DNA of 64,000 nt from Diplocarpon mali. Lineage: Eukaryota > Ascomycota > Leotiomycetes > Helotiales > Drepanopezizaceae. Below, in pieces: positions 8,739 to 20,855 of the stretch. The position numbers were made by a program, and so were the translations under genes. The notes beneath the pieces are model-generated. The model worked only from the letters and a program-made list of their open reading frames with translations, was not told where the DNA came from and made no database searches. The stretch is from assembly GCA_024741835.1 (NCBI GenBank), contig JAENRP010000001.1, positions 248,001 through 312,000 of the forward strand, in the 5' to 3' direction. How positions within the stretch are numbered: position 1 is the stretch's first letter; every line of letters begins with the position of its first letter.

Positions 8739-11700
8739 CCTGCCGATGCGGTAGCATTAGATAGAACATGGCCGGTTCACTCTTTCAGCATCAGGTGCTT
8801 GGTTCGCGTAGATGTCGTCTGAACACGAAATGGGAGATTTCGCTCAGCTCTAGGGCGAAGGCCATGACGCGGCGGCTCTTCCAGACACGCTGATCTCGGA
8901 GGAAGTCCAGAGATCACAGCGCGAGCTCGTCTCTGGGAGGCGAGACTTCCCTGGCCAATCGAGCCGAGGCCAGGCTTCGGGGAAAAGACATCTCGCACCT
9001 GCTCGCATCTCTGCGACTCGTAGGACCTGGACCTCTCGCGTTGATCGGTGGAGGCCCTGCCCGGGCGAGCGAAGACTCCCACGTCGCCGCACCGCCGCCC
9101 GCACGCGCTGCCCCTTCTCCTTCTCCGGCGGCGGCCCAGCTCGCAGGTCACGTGCCGGCAGGATGCACCGGAAAGGCGGTGGGAGGAGGGCGGCGTGCGG
9201 GTGGGTCCCGCGCATCACGTGGGTGCGGCCAGCCGCCGGCTCCTGCGAAGAGGGAGCGGCACGATGGAGGGATTCCGCTCCGGACACGGCGGAAATCTGT
9301 GCGAGCACATCGTACTAAGAATAGCCGAGCACGGGCGGCCCAGCGCCGACGGGCTCCGGCACCCGCGCGCTATTCCCGCGAGCCGTGGCCGAGCGTCCTC
9401 CTCGGGTCGTCTCCCGCCGCGCCGTGCTTGGTCGGTTGGCCGATGCGGCACCCGGGCCGACGGGGGGGGGGGGGAAGGCAGTCGAGTCGCGGTGTCGCGG
9501 TGTCGCGGTGGCGCGAGCCTGCGCAGAGGAGGCTATCTCGGGCAGGGCAGGGCTCGCGCGCCACCGCGAGGTGTGTTCTCGTCAGTGGGGGTCTCGGGCC
9601 AGAACGAGGAGCCCGGCCGGTCTGGCTGCGCATTCTGCGGCCTCGTCGGCCTCGTCGGCCTCGCGTCGTGCGAGCTGCGAGGGACGGGAGGCACCATCCC
9701 TGGTCTGGGCATGATCGCGCTCGGAAGGTGGGGCGTGTTCGTCTGTCATCCTGATCACGTTTCCCTCTCCGGAGCGGCGATAGTTTGCGCCGGAGTCGGG
9801 TGCGTCGCGCAGCCTCGACGGGCCGGGCAGCCGTCCCAGCGGGACCGAGGGCGCTGGCGGAGTGGTTCCGAGGCGCGCAGGGGTGGCACTTGGATCAGCG
9901 GCAAGGTTCAATATACGCGAGGTTAAATATACAGGCGATTAAATATAGCTTCCTCCGCACATCCCCGAAAGATCCAAGACTTGGCGCCCGTGCGCGCTAG
10001 ATCCCTGGCAATGCTGCCTGTACTATCTACTCTCGTATTTTATATGGCCTCCTCCAGCTGCGATCGCCGTCTAGGTTAGGTAGTCGATGCGGGCTAGATA
10101 GTCCTCCATGCCGGCGATGAAGTCTGCGGGCACGGGACAGACCGCACGCGAGGGATCGACGGCGCCCTGTCACGTGTCGACGACAGGGGCGTGGGAAGGA
10201 CGTCCGCATCCTGCCACGCCCCCGACCCCGAGCACGTGCGGCGAGGGAAGGGGGTTCGCGCGAGACTCCCGGCTCAGGGCTCGGTCGGCATCCCACGCCT
10301 GCCCAGCTGTGGCGACGGCATGTCTCGGGCCGCTCACGTGCGAGGCAGGTGCCGAGACAGTGGCCCCCCCCCCTTGGCCCTCCGTCACCGGTAGGTTACC
10401 ATGCTCTACGAGGCTCCACCGCCCGTCGCATCGTGCCGTAGCGAGCGGAAGTCTGATCGGAAAAAAGCTCGGGCCCCAGGAAACCGGTTGTGGAAGGACG
10501 GACGATCCCGGGTCCGGCAGGGGCCAGCCGAGCGGGACCGAGTCGTCCTTGACGGGGCTGCACCCACCTTCCTCTTCCCGCGCCTCGGAGCGTGGCGATC
10601 ACATGTCAGCGGGACATCAGCCGCGATATCGAGCAGCCCGGCCGCTCTCCCACCCGGCTGCTGAGGCCTGTCGGCGCCGCTTGCCGCGGGTCGGCTGTCG
10701 GCTGTCCCCGGGTCGCCCGACACCAGGCCCAGCCCTGGCCGGGAGGGCTCGAGCAAGCCGGCACGATGCGACGCAGGTCACCCGGCCGATCGCATCCCCC
10801 CGACGTCGCTTTGGTGCCTCCGGCGAACGGATCCTCCCCAATCAGAGGGTCGAGGTTGGGCACGGCAAAGCGGGACGACATGTCATCAGCCCCGGGCAAG
10901 ATTTCTGGCGTGTCGCACGTGCGCCGTGTCGTGATCTCCTCGTCCGACGGCGCGTCGCGTCGCAAAGGTGGGGAGCGCGTGCGGGACCTGGTGAGCCAGC
11001 GGCAGCGGCAGAGGTGGGAAAGTGCCGCCGCCGACTCCCCGCGCACGGCTGCGCTGGCGGCCCAATCCGCGGCGCTCGGGGGGGAGGGGGGGGAGGAGGG
11101 TCTAAATTGGTGGTGGCCCCGTCCTATTCTTAAGCCGATTCTAGGAGGGAAGGAGCAGGGAAGAGGGCGGCACTGGAAATAGGTGCGCGGATGCTGCTGG
11201 ATCGATCAGGACGGCACGTGAGCCAGCGCCTCCGGTGCCTCCCGCGCCCGCTGCGTTGCCGTGCCCGTGCCGCGCCGTGCTATCCCGCGACACCACTCCC
11301 ACGCACCGGCGTGCGATGGCGTGCGATGGCACGCGATGCATCGCCATGCATCGCAATCAATGGCCTAGGGAGGAGATCGGCTCGCGCCCCGCGCCGTGGG
11401 CTCTCCCGGGCGGCAGAATCCAGCGACACACCTGGGGAGGGTTCCGAGCGAGGCGGCTGGTCGCCCGTCCGGACACAGCTTGTCTGGAGCATGCCCGCGC
11501 CGCCGGGCTCCCCCCCCATCGGTTCTATTTGGAGGTGCTGACGACGCGCGAGCCTCAGGATTGCGCCCCGACGGCTCCCCGAGACCGTGTCCGCACTCGC
11601 GAACCGGCCGATCCTGGGCCCACCCGATCGCTTGGCTCCCGGTTGGCGAGAAAGCTTGTCCGGGGAACTTCTATTTCCTGCCCACGGCTAAGGAGGGACG

Positions 11701-12047
11701 GAAGGCGGGGTGGGGAGGGTGCCGACCAGAGCCAGCCAGCGTCGCTCCGGGCGTGCATCGTCCGCCGTCAAGCTTTTCCTTGGCTCCTCGCGCCAGGCAG
11801 GAGTGCGCGAGGAATTCTCCCAAGCGCTGCTTAATTTAAACGCCTGCTGCCCACGAGAGGATGGAGGATCTCCTCGGGCCCAGGATCCCGCGCGGGTGCT
11901 CCCTGGCTGGCGTGCCCGCATCATGCCACCCCCTCCCCGAGCATCGCCGGGTCTCTGCAGAGACCTCCTACTTATCTCCGGCCGATGTCTCCCTCCTCGC
12001 GGAAGTCAAAGTGAGCTGCGCTGTCCCCCGCAGCCAACAGCGTCGCC
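8739..12047. other. GC-rich 3.3-kb intergenic region upstream of SYG1-like gene
   Basis: No supported gene. The DNA is strongly GC-rich, so many long but overlapping open frames appear on both strands. They are rich in Arg, Ala, Pro and Gly and lack recognisable motifs. Visible items: a G run at about 9463-9475, repeated TATA-like AAATATA boxes near 9910-9950, several CACGTG/ACGTG boxes, and a perfect 12-bp palindrome gcgatgcatcgc at 11333-11344 beside two gtgcgatggc copies (11311-11330). It probably holds the long promoter and 5' UTR of the following gene. Confidence 0.55.
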
Positions 12048-15000
12048 ATGAAGTTTGCCAAAGAGCTGGAGCAGGACCTGGTGCCAGGTGAGTCCGCCCG
12101 ACCCGCCCGACCCGGCCCGCTCCCGCCCTGCCGGCCCGAGATCGAGGACTGACCAGCGGGCAGAATGGCGCATGAAATACCTCGACTACACCTTGGGGAA
12201 GAAGCAGGTCCGGGCGCTGTCTCGCGCGCAGTCGCGCATGAACAGCTCGTCCCGGACGCCCGCCCCGGCAACCCCAGCCCCGCGGAAACACAGCTTGTAC
12301 GGCGCGACCTCCCCGATTACGTCGCGAGATGACCTCCTCTATGCAAACCGACGACTCGATGATTCCACTGATGAGCCTCCCGCAGTCCGCCGATCCTCGC
12401 CGCTCGCTGCGGCCGCGAGAGCCGACCCCCCCCCTCCCACCACGACCGCGGCCCGCGCGGCCGAGACGGGCGAGAGCGCCGTCGGGCCCCCGCCGCCGGC
12501 CCGGCCCACCGCCACCTTTGAACTCCCCGGCCCGGCTCCGGCACGGCCTCCTCTCGGCGACGGCACCCGGAGCCCGAGAAAGATCCCCGACCGACCAGCG
12601 CCGGGCCGAGTAGCGCCGGTCAGTATCCCTGATAATGCTCACCAGTTTAGGCACCAGTTTAGGCGGACCATGACCTCCCCCATCCGGACGACATTTGAGA
12701 GTCACCGAGAGCAGGTTCCTCCACACGTGAGTGCCCGGCCATTCGTGCGACGCATGTTCTCCATGCGGAGAACGCCGACGGAGCTGAGCACGACGCATCG
12801 CGCCGACGCCGACGCGGTTGCCACCGACCAGGTGAAGACGCGCCAGCGGCTCTTCCTCGCCTTCCTGGACCGGGAGCTCGACAAGGTGGAGGCCTTCTAC
12901 CGGTCGAAAGAAGACGAAACCGGCCAGCGGCTGCGCGTCCTGCGGGAACAACTGCACGAGATGCGGAACCGACGGGTCGACGAGGTGGCGCGCGCGCAAC
13001 GGGCCAAGAAGCTCCGCCGGCCGGAGGGCGGCGGGGTGCCCGACTCCCCCGGGCGGAAGCCGTCAGGTGATCCCGTCAAGGAGGAGGACGACGACGACGA
13101 CGACTACTGCCCGACCTCTGCCGACCGCTTGACCGCATGGCTGGATCCTCTGGGGAGGGCGTACGGCAATGCCAAGGCTAAGATCACCGGTCCCGGCGGC
13201 GGCACCAACACGGAGGCGATGCAGAAGATGGCCGCCGCCGCTCCCGATAGCCGGGACTGGGTCCGACGACCTCGCTACGGCAACGAGGTCCCCTACCGCA
13301 CGGCCAAGCGGAAGCTGAAGCTGGCCCTCCAGGAGCACTATCGTGGCATGGAGCTGCTCAAGTCCTACGCCCTGCTCAACCGCACCGCCTTCCGCAAGTT
13401 GAACAAGAAGTACGACAAGGCCGTCGGCGCGCACCCGCCCCTCCGCTTCATGTCGGAGAAGGTCAACCGGGCCTGGTTCGTCCAGAGCGACGTGCTGGAG
13501 GCGCACATCAACGCCGTGGAGGAGCTGTATGCCCAGTACTTCGAGCGGGGCAACCGCAAGATCGCCTCGGGCAAGCTGCGCGGCATCACCAAGAGGAAGG
13601 CCGACCAGTCGGGCAGCGCCTTTCGCAACGGCATCCTGATCGGCACGGGCACCGTCTTCTCGGTCCAGGGCATCATCAACGGCATCCGGCTGCTCAAAGG
13701 CCCGGATCCCGTCATCCGCATCCAGACGTCGTATCTGCTGCAGATCTACGGCGGATACTTCCTCGCCCTGTACCTGTTCTCCTGGTTCTGCCTGAGCTGC
13801 AAGATCTGGACGCAGAACAAGATCAACTACCAGTTCGTGTTCGAGTTCGACCCGCGCCACAACCTGGACTGGCGGCAGCTGTCCCAGTTCCCCTCGTTCC
13901 TGATCCTCCTGCTGGGCATCTTCGTCTGGCTCAACTTCTCCAACTACAGTTCTCCGGCCATGTTCCTCTACTACCCCGTGATCCTCATCGCCCTCACCGT
14001 GGTCATCATCCTCTTCCCCGGGCCGTACATGTTCCACCGGAGCCGGCGGTGGTTCGCCTACTCGCACGTGAGTTGCCCCCCGCCCTCCCCCCCCCCGGCG
14101 CCGTGAACGGGCAGGCCGAGCTAACACGGTCAGTGGCGTCTGCTCTTGGCCGGCTTCTACCCGGTGCAGTTCCGCGATTTCTTTCTCGGCGACATGTACT
14201 GCTCCCTGACCTACCTCACGGGCGTGAGTCTCCCCACCCCGTTCCCCGTCCCGGCCCGTGCCGGCCGGCCGGCCCCGCTAACGCGCCGCAGAATATCGCC
14301 TTGTTCTTCTGCCTGTATGGCAGTGCCTGGAACACGCCGGGCCGGTGCAACTCGTCCCACTCCCGCCTGCTCGGCTTCTTCACGGCGCTCCCGGGCATCT
14401 GGCGGGTGCTGCAATGCCTGCGGCGCTACTTCGACACCCGGAACGCCTTCCCGCACATGGTCAACGGGGCCAAGTACACCATGACGATCGCCTACTGCGT
14501 CACCCTGAGCGTGTACCGCATCGACCACACCCGGAAGACGCTCATCATCTTCATCACGTTCGCGACCGTCAGCTCCATCTTCTCCGGTAGGTCGATCTGC
14601 GGCCGAGGCGCTTCCCCCTCCGAGGCTAACGAACACCAGCGATATGGGATCTCCTGATGGATTGGTCGCTCCTCCAGCCCAACGCCTCGAAGCGGTGGCT
14701 CCGCGACGTGCGGGGCTTCCCGAGCCCCACCTTCTACTACGTCGCGATGGTCCTCGATCCGATCTTCCGCTTCAACTGGATCCTCTACGTCTTCTACACC
14801 CACAACCTGCAGAGCAGCACGCTCGTCTCCTTCCTGGTCGCCCTGTCGGAGGTCACCCGGCGGGGCATCTGGATCCTGATCCGCGTCGAGAACGAGCACT
14901 GCTCCAACGTGGCCCACTTCAAAGCCTCGCGCGACGTGCCGCTGCCCTACGCCGTGCCCTCGGACGCCGAGGACGAGATGGGCCGAGCGGACGGCCCGCC

Positions 15001-15367
15001 CGGCCCCGAGGCCCGCCCCACCCTCGGCCCGGCGCCGGGACCCGGCCAGCCGCCGCAGCGCAGCTACACGAGCGCGACGCTCGAGTCGCAGCAGTCCGTG
15101 GGCTCGTCCTTCCGCTACCGCTCGGGGCTCCCGCGCGGCTTCACGGCCATGGTCGCGAACGCGCACACGCAGGATTTCGAGAAGAAGTGGAAGCCCAGAG
15201 CGGAGGACGGCGAGGGGGCGGCGGGCCGGTGCCGGGCCGGCGACGAGGAGGACGGGCGGCCGAGCGAGGACAAGAGCAGCCACGACGGGGACGAGGATGA
15301 CGCGGCCGATCTGAAGGAGGCGGAGGCCGCCTTGCGGCACAGCCCGTGGCCGGCGACGTTTAAGTGA
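12048..15367 (+). CDS. SYG1: SPX-EXS domain membrane protein, SYG1/XPR1 family (phosphate exporter or sensor)
   Basis: Five exons: 12048-12087, 12164-14067, 14134-14223, 14292-14586 and 14640-15367, giving 1018 residues. The first exon starts MKFAKELEQDLVP and continues EWRMKYLDY after splicing, the canonical SPX beginning. The SPX domain resumes after a low-complexity insertion with FLAFLDRELDKVEAFY and KLALQEHYRGMELLKSY..NRTAFRKLNKKYDK, whose basic surface binds inositol pyrophosphates. The EXS part has several hydrophobic helices (YLLQIYGGYFLALYLFSWF, FLILLLGIFVWLNF) and the signatures WRLLLAGFYPVQFRDFFLGD and MYCSLTYLTG. The acidic, Gly- and Glu-rich cytosolic tail is not conserved. Family members export phosphate (XPR1) or were found as suppressors of G-protein signalling (yeast Syg1). 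Identity is firm; the transport role is by homology. Confidence 0.92.
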
Positions 15368-15689
15368 TCGGTGATGAAGCCCGCCCGGCGCACCAGTGCC
15401 GGGCCGAGACCGAGACTAGAGCGGGTCCGTGCCGGTGACGGGGAGGGGGGAGGGGGAAGAGGCTGACCCGCCCAAGCGGCCCCGACGGCCCCGTGCCGGC
15501 TCGAAACCCGGGGCGTCGACCGTGCTGTCTCGGGGGATCCGATGCCCGCGGAGACGAATCTAGCCGAACCCTTTTCTCCTGGCGCCCGAGCGCGGGGCCA
15601 GCACCCGAGAGCATCAGCCAGCACGGCAGAATCGTTGGGCGGAATGCTTGGAAGCGATCCTCTACTCTCAACTCGCAGCCTCGGTCTGG

Positions 15690-16278
15690 AGGAGGATAAA
15701 TCCTCTACTTGATTGACCAACCTCTTTCTATTAGTAGCTCCTTTATTAAGGAGGAAAATAAATCCTTTTCTTATTAGCCACATCTACTTGTGAGCAGCTC
15801 TAGTCTTGGGGAGAATAAATCCTCTGCTTATTAGATAGATCTACTTATAAGCAGCTCTAGTCTTAGGGAGAATAAATCCTTTGCTTATTAGATAGATCTA
15901 CTTATAAGCAGCTCTAGTCTTAGGGAGAATAAATCCTCTGCTTATTAGATAGATCTACTTATGAGTAGCTCTACTCTTAAGGAACATAAATCCTTTGCTT
16001 ATTAGGCAAACTCTCTCTTATAGTAGCTTCTATATGAAGGAGGAAAATAATCTTATTCTTATTAGCCACATCTACTTGTGAGCAGCTCTAGTCTTGGGGA
16101 GAATAAATCCTCTGCTTATTAGATAGATCTACTTATGAGCAGCTCTACTCTCAAGGAACATAAATCCTCTGCTTATTAGGCAAACTCTCTCTTATAGTAG
16201 CTCCTATTTTAAGAGGAAAATAAATCCTATTCTTACCATACAAACCCTCTCTACTAGCAGCTCTACTCTCAAGGAAAA
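15690..16278. repeat. AT-rich minisatellite, ~57-bp units, about ten copies
   Basis: Tandem units built around agcagctctagtcttaggga, then gaataaatcctctgcttatt and agatagatctacttatgag. Copies differ by point changes and small indels; two variants carry ctcctttattaaggaggaaa or close forms. The array is an abrupt AT-rich island between GC-rich flanks. Confidence 0.9.
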
Positions 16279-17060
16279 CAAACACGGTTCTGATCATGCA
16301 TCGGAAACAAAAACGGACAGCCCCCCCTCTCAACCGCGATCAGAAGAAATTGAACCCCCCCCGGGCACCCTCTACCTGTCTCGCCCCCTTCTCCCCGTGG
16401 TGGCGACGTGCGGCCGTGGCCATGTCGTCGCGAGCGCCATGGCGGAGGGAGCGTGGCGGCGCGGCGGCGTGGCGATCCGGACGGCCGGTGTTTCCGCGGA
16501 AGTGGGCGGGTTTGCGATCTACCGCGGTGCGGCGCCAAGGGCTCGTCTGATCCGGCCGGAAGCCCCAGCCCCAGCCTCAGGCCCAGCCTCGGCCACGCTG
16601 TCTCGTGACTCCGCGCTAGCTGCTCGCCCTTGACCCGGTGTGTCGGTCATGCAGACACGGTAGAGTCACGGTAGGCTAGACATGGCAGACCCGACGACAT
16701 GGAAGCTCAGAAACGCTGCTAGCGTACGGCTAGCCAAGCACGGTTTGAGCAGAACCTCCCATCTCCGACGTTATTCTTAGAACGCAGAACTGACGCCCGG
16801 CCCAACGCGCCCTGATCGCGTCGGGTCACTCAGACCGACCGGTTCCAACGCTAGTGGGAAAAAGGGGGTGGGTTCAGTCCGGAGATTCAACCCGGCGTTG
16901 GGGACGCGGTGGCAACCCAGATTTGCAGAATCACTGCGCCGGACGAGCTGGCCACGCACTGGTGCCGCGAAACCGTGCCGGGGGCAGTATGCCAGGCTTC
17001 CGGTCTCGACATCTCGAATATCGGGCGTTCGAGTCTCGGAGCCACCGATCAGTAGTCCCA

Positions 17061-17112
<52 letters not shown>
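17061..17112. repeat. (TC)n microsatellite
   Basis: Nearly pure CT dinucleotide run with one TG interruption. Apparent serine/leucine or Arg/Glu open frames on the two strands are artefacts of it. Confidence 0.95.
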
Positions 17113-17835
17113 GCGGGCTACGCGAGACAAAAGAACCCTACCCTACCTAGTTAAAGCCCTGCGCTGAGCCGTACGTCGCGTGAAGCTGTGTTCCAGGAAG
17201 GGCTGGCTGATCTGCCGCATGAACAGACCTGGGACTCCTGGTCCGGCTAAACTTGACTTCGCTTAACCCCTGGTCCCCCAGCCAACCGATGGCGCCCACG
17301 TGCTCGCGATCCCGTGCTCCAGAAACAGTGCTGAGTTGCCAAACGGCGTCCCAACATCAGCGAACTGGGGAAACAAAGCCCGGCCTCGATCTTGCTTCGC
17401 CGTCGCGCACCTGACCGCGAGGGCCGGCCCTCGCGGCATGGCCTCCCACCGGCGCGAAGACCGCTCGCTGTACAAATCGCAAGTAGTTGGCCATCGGCAG
17501 CCCTGCCGAGCCCTCGAAGCCAGTAGCAATCAAGGAGATCATGCGGCTCCGGTAGAGCTGGCGCGAGCCCATGCGCTCTGGCTGGCTCGCCGGGCCTGAG
17601 GTCCTGCTCGTTTGGGACCGCAATACCGAGCCGTCGGGGAGATGAGCAGGACGTGCTACCGAGAGGCAGAATGGCTCGCATCCGGGATTGCTCTGCATGT
17701 TCGATTCGTGCCAGGGGTCTACCGGTCGTGGAACCGCCGTCCGATGGGTATCGTCTGCTATAAAGATGCCTCGTGCTTCTCCTCATCGCTGTCCATCTCA
17801 CGCTCCTCGCCACCCGACACTCGCTCATCCTCATC

Positions 17836-18609
17836 ATGTCGATCCTCTCGAGAGTCGTGCAAGCCCTGGTAGTCGTTGCCGCCGTTCATGGCTCGCCGCT
17901 GGAGCGTCGCGGGACTGTCCCTTCGAACCAGATCGTCGGACTCCCCGAAGCAGTCCCCAACAACGTGACCGGAGAGCTCTACAAAGCATACCAGCCGTTC
18001 CTCCAGGTGCAGGGCGGCTGCGTGCCATTCCCCGCGGTCGATGCCAACGGCAACACCAAGTATGCCCCGTCAGCTCCCCCCTTTCTTTGGCGACGGCTAC
18101 TGATCAGCACGTCTAGCGAGGGCCTGAAAGAAACTGGCTCGCCGAGCAGCGGCTGCAGCGGCAGCACCGGCCAGGTCTACGCGCGCGGTTTCCAGGCCGC
18201 CAACGGCCGCTACGCGATCATGTATTCCTGGTACATGCCCAAGGACTCGCCTTCCACCGGCCTCGGGCACCGGCATGACTGGGAAGGTGCCATTATCTGG
18301 CTCGCGAGCAGCACCGCGAAAGCGGCCGGCAATATCCTGGCCGTCTGTCCCTCCGCGCATGGCGATTGGAAATGCGACACCAAGTTCTCCCTCTCGGGGA
18401 CGGGTGCGCAGCTGGCCTACTCGAGCACGTGGCCCGTGAATCATGCGCTGTCGCTCACCTCGACCAAGGGTGGGCAGCAGCCTCTGGTCGCCTGGGAGTC
18501 GATGTCTGATGTGGTCAAGGCGGCATTGCAGACGACCAATTTCGGGAGCGCGAATGTGCCGTTTAAGGATTCGACGCTCGCGGCAAATATGGAGAAGGCC
18601 AAGTTTTGA
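17836..18609 (+). CDS. Secreted necrosis- and ethylene-inducing protein-like (NLP, NPP1 domain)
   Basis: Member of the NPP1/Nep1-like family, secreted by plant-associated microbes; cytolytic members bind plant membrane sphingolipids. The N-terminus (about 19 residues, ending AAVHGS) is a signal peptide followed by a possible Kex2-type site (LERR). The central heptapeptide GHRHDWE, the family hallmark for cation binding, is intact near residue 145 of the unspliced frame, preceded by YAIMYSWYMPKDSP. Cysteines are present around QGGCVPFPA and SSGCSG. A 57-bp intron is likely at 18060-18116 (GTATGC donor, TCTAG acceptor), giving 238 residues. Because it is a multiple of three and has no stop, the unspliced frame would read 257 residues. 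The stop is followed within about 10 bp by a GA tract and gap. Whether it is cytotoxic cannot be told from sequence. Confidence 0.9.
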   Translation: MSILSRVVQALVVVAAVHGSPLERRGTVPSNQIVGLPEAVPNNVTGELYKAYQPFLQVQGGCVPFPAVDANGNTKYAPSAPPFLWRRLLISTSSEGLKETGSPSSGCSGSTGQVYARGFQAANGRYAIMYSWYMPKDSPSTGLGHRHDWEGAIIWLASSTAKAAGNILAVCPSAHGDWKCDTKFSLSGTGAQLAYSSTWPVNHALSLTSTKGGQQPLVAWESMSDVVKAALQTTNFGSANVPFKDSTLAANMEKAKF

Positions 18610-18718
18610 GGGAGAGAGAGNNNNNNNNNNNNNNNNNNNNNNNNNNNNNNNNNNNNNNNNNNNNNNNNNNNNNNNNNNNNNNNNNNNNNNNNNNNNNNNN
18701 NNNNNNNAGAGAGAGAGA
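18610..18718. repeat. GA-rich tract containing an 87-bp assembly gap
   Basis: GAGAGA sequence lies on both sides of a run of N at 18621-18707. The gap is most likely an unresolved longer (GA)n microsatellite just downstream of the NLP stop codon. Confidence 0.9.
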
Positions 18719-20716
18719 TGGAGGAGGCTCAACGATCTTGTATAGCTCATCGGACCGGGGTCACAGAGCTTCCTGGACTGTTCTTGGCGATGGGGGGTGT
18801 CTTGGAGAAAAGGAGTTTCTGACTGGGGCTCGGGGCAAATAGGCGAGCCGCGTAGCAACAACGACCAATCCGAAAAGCCTCTGAATCTGAGATGCCATGC
18901 AGTGAGACTATCTTTCCGCCGCTTCACGTCCTACGCAATCTGCTCTTGGGGGACGTAGGCGAGATGCTTGCGAGCTATCGAGAAGCGACATCCTTATCCC
19001 TGTTTACTCCCGATCTGCAGCTCGGTAAACGTGTTGGTCTGTGGCCTTGGATCCAGCACAGGAGATGGCCCGAGCTCAGCATCTCCCCTGTCCTGGTCCG
19101 GGACGTCCAATCTCGCAAAGAGGCTGCATGGAAAGCCGCATCCTGTTCTCGCAGCCAGCAGCTCCAAAACATGGCGGCACAGCAGGGTCGGCCCGGACAC
19201 CACTTGCAAGCCGAGGGCGACCGCGTAGAACCCAGCATCGCAGTGGGATGAAGCGTCTCTCTGATCTGCCCGGCCCTCTGCCGAGGATCCGCGAACACGG
19301 CAGACGTGCCCAAGTCGAGTCGATCTGATAAAGTCATGCTGCCTGTGCCAAGGCTTCGCATGTGACCCGCCACGTGACCTATACTCACTATACTCCGACA
19401 GGTATCTCCTACTCTTCCGACAAAGACGGAGCAGGAGGAAGCGATGGAGAACAGATGCATAATCGCGTCTGCGCGTCGCGACTTGCGGCTCAGCTCTCAC
19501 CCTCGGCTGGGAAGCTGTCGGGAAAACGGTCGCTTGCTGCGGCTTGCCGACCCTGTCCCCGGGACCAGAGGCTTTATCGTATCGTCAAGCGCAGCCTCTG
19601 CACTTTTCAGACCACTCTCACGCATCTTCCTATCCGAGTACATCTTGAAGCAAAGAGAAACACCGATCGGCCTCCCAGCATCTACTTCGATATCTCGCGT
19701 CCGTCCCCCTGCACACCTGTCGTTCTCGTACCGGTTTCTCTTCCGCGCTCTGCTCTGCACGGCTCGGTGGGACGCTCTGTTCGGGGTGAGGATCCGGCGC
19801 TGCCCACATCCCCTCGCTCCTCTGACAGATCGATATTCCTCCGCCCGTCTGCCTCGGTGGATCTTCTCCAGAGCCTGGACCACCATCGCCCAGGAGTATT
19901 CGGCAGCGACGAGATAATACGCCTGTTCTTGTTTGCTGGACGTAGGGCGCTCTAGTAGTATAGAGACCAAATCTTTAGCAGTGCTCTATGATTATTCAAG
20001 AGGACTTTATAAAGGGCATTTTCCTATACAGTAGCTATAAAAAATGCTGCACATCACGGTGAAATGCGTAAGGAAAGGGACGGATAGGCATTAGATTTAC
20101 ACCTCCTTCGAGAGTTCGCAGCTCTGATTCAAATATCAACACTACAGCAGCTACACGTCCTGATTTGTGTAAAGGTTTTCATCTCGAGTTTACTGCTACC
20201 TTGACAATTGTTCCCTGCAGCACTACCCCTTATGAGCCGAATGGCCATTTAGTTTAACTATAGCCGCTTATAAAGATCAGATTATCATGTAGGATATGAG
20301 AGTCCGCGTCCCAGACTCGGATAGGCTTGCTTGACTCGTCCTCACCTCGCCATCCTCCTCTGCAGCGGCTCTGCAGCGGCTCTGCAGAGGGCGTTCAAGA
20401 GGTGACGGACTCCCAGGACAGGACCAGGCTTACCGTGGCCGGCGACGAAGCACGCCTCGGCTGTCGATGTTTGTTTTTCCTTTCCTCTTCACCTTGTTCC
20501 CTTTCCCTCCTCCCCTCCGACAGGATGGCCGAGCCGACGGACCGACGGGGAGCAGGCCAGACGCGTCGACCAGTGCGCGAGGGGAGAAGCACCAGCTGCA
20601 GAGAACGTGACGCCCGCCTTGCCCGTTCGGATATTCCCTCGGAGGGGAAACGTTGCATCAAGCTTGCCAAGCATGCCAAGCGTTTCGCGCCCAAGCCTCG
20701 GCGCCGTGTCCGAGAA

Positions 20717-20741
20717 GGGGCGGGGGCGGGGGCGGGGGCGG
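20717..20741. repeat. (GGGGGC)n tract
   Basis: About four copies of a G-rich hexamer on the plus strand, a potential G-quadruplex sequence. It lies about 1.2 kb upstream of the peptide transporter. Confidence 0.8.
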
Positions 20742-20812
20742 AGACCTTTCTCTCCGTCCCTGGTCTTGGCGGGCTCGGCTCGCTATGGGAGGCTGATGGA
20801 CCACCGGCATCT

Positions 20813-20855
20813 GTCTCTCTCTCTCTCTCTCTCTCTCTTTTTCTCTCTCTTTTTC
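20813..20855. repeat. (TC)n microsatellite
   Basis: CT dinucleotide run interrupted by T-runs, followed by repeated cgggacgggga-type units to about 20910. Confidence 0.9.

Larger units (their letters stand above)
15368..17835. other. Intergenic region between SYG1-like and NLP genes
   Basis: No supported gene. It contains the ~57-bp minisatellite, then GC-rich DNA with C-runs, a (TC)n tract, and the presumed NLP promoter. A T-arm-like gcgttcgagtctcg near 17027 has no matching acceptor or anticodon arms, so no tRNA is called. A TATA-like ctataaaga sits at about 17758-17766, some 70 bp before the NLP start. Confidence 0.55.

Noticed and set aside
9041..9926. Long overlapping frames (237 and 292 codons) on the plus strand
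   Set aside because: Composition follows the GC bias (Arg, Ala, Gly, Pro), other frames of equal length overlap on both strands, and no domain or signal is visible.
10108..11839. Frames of 341, 199 and 196 codons in the GC-rich intergenic region
   Set aside because: Same reason: multiple overlapping biased frames, no motif, no coherent splice structure.
13063..14127. 354-codon minus-strand frame opposite the SPX-EXS gene
   Set aside because: Mirror frame of a well-supported membrane protein in GC-rich DNA.
16965..17060. tRNA-like T-arm sequence gcgttcgagtctcg
   Set aside because: T-stem pairs imperfectly and no acceptor, D or anticodon arm could be found upstream.
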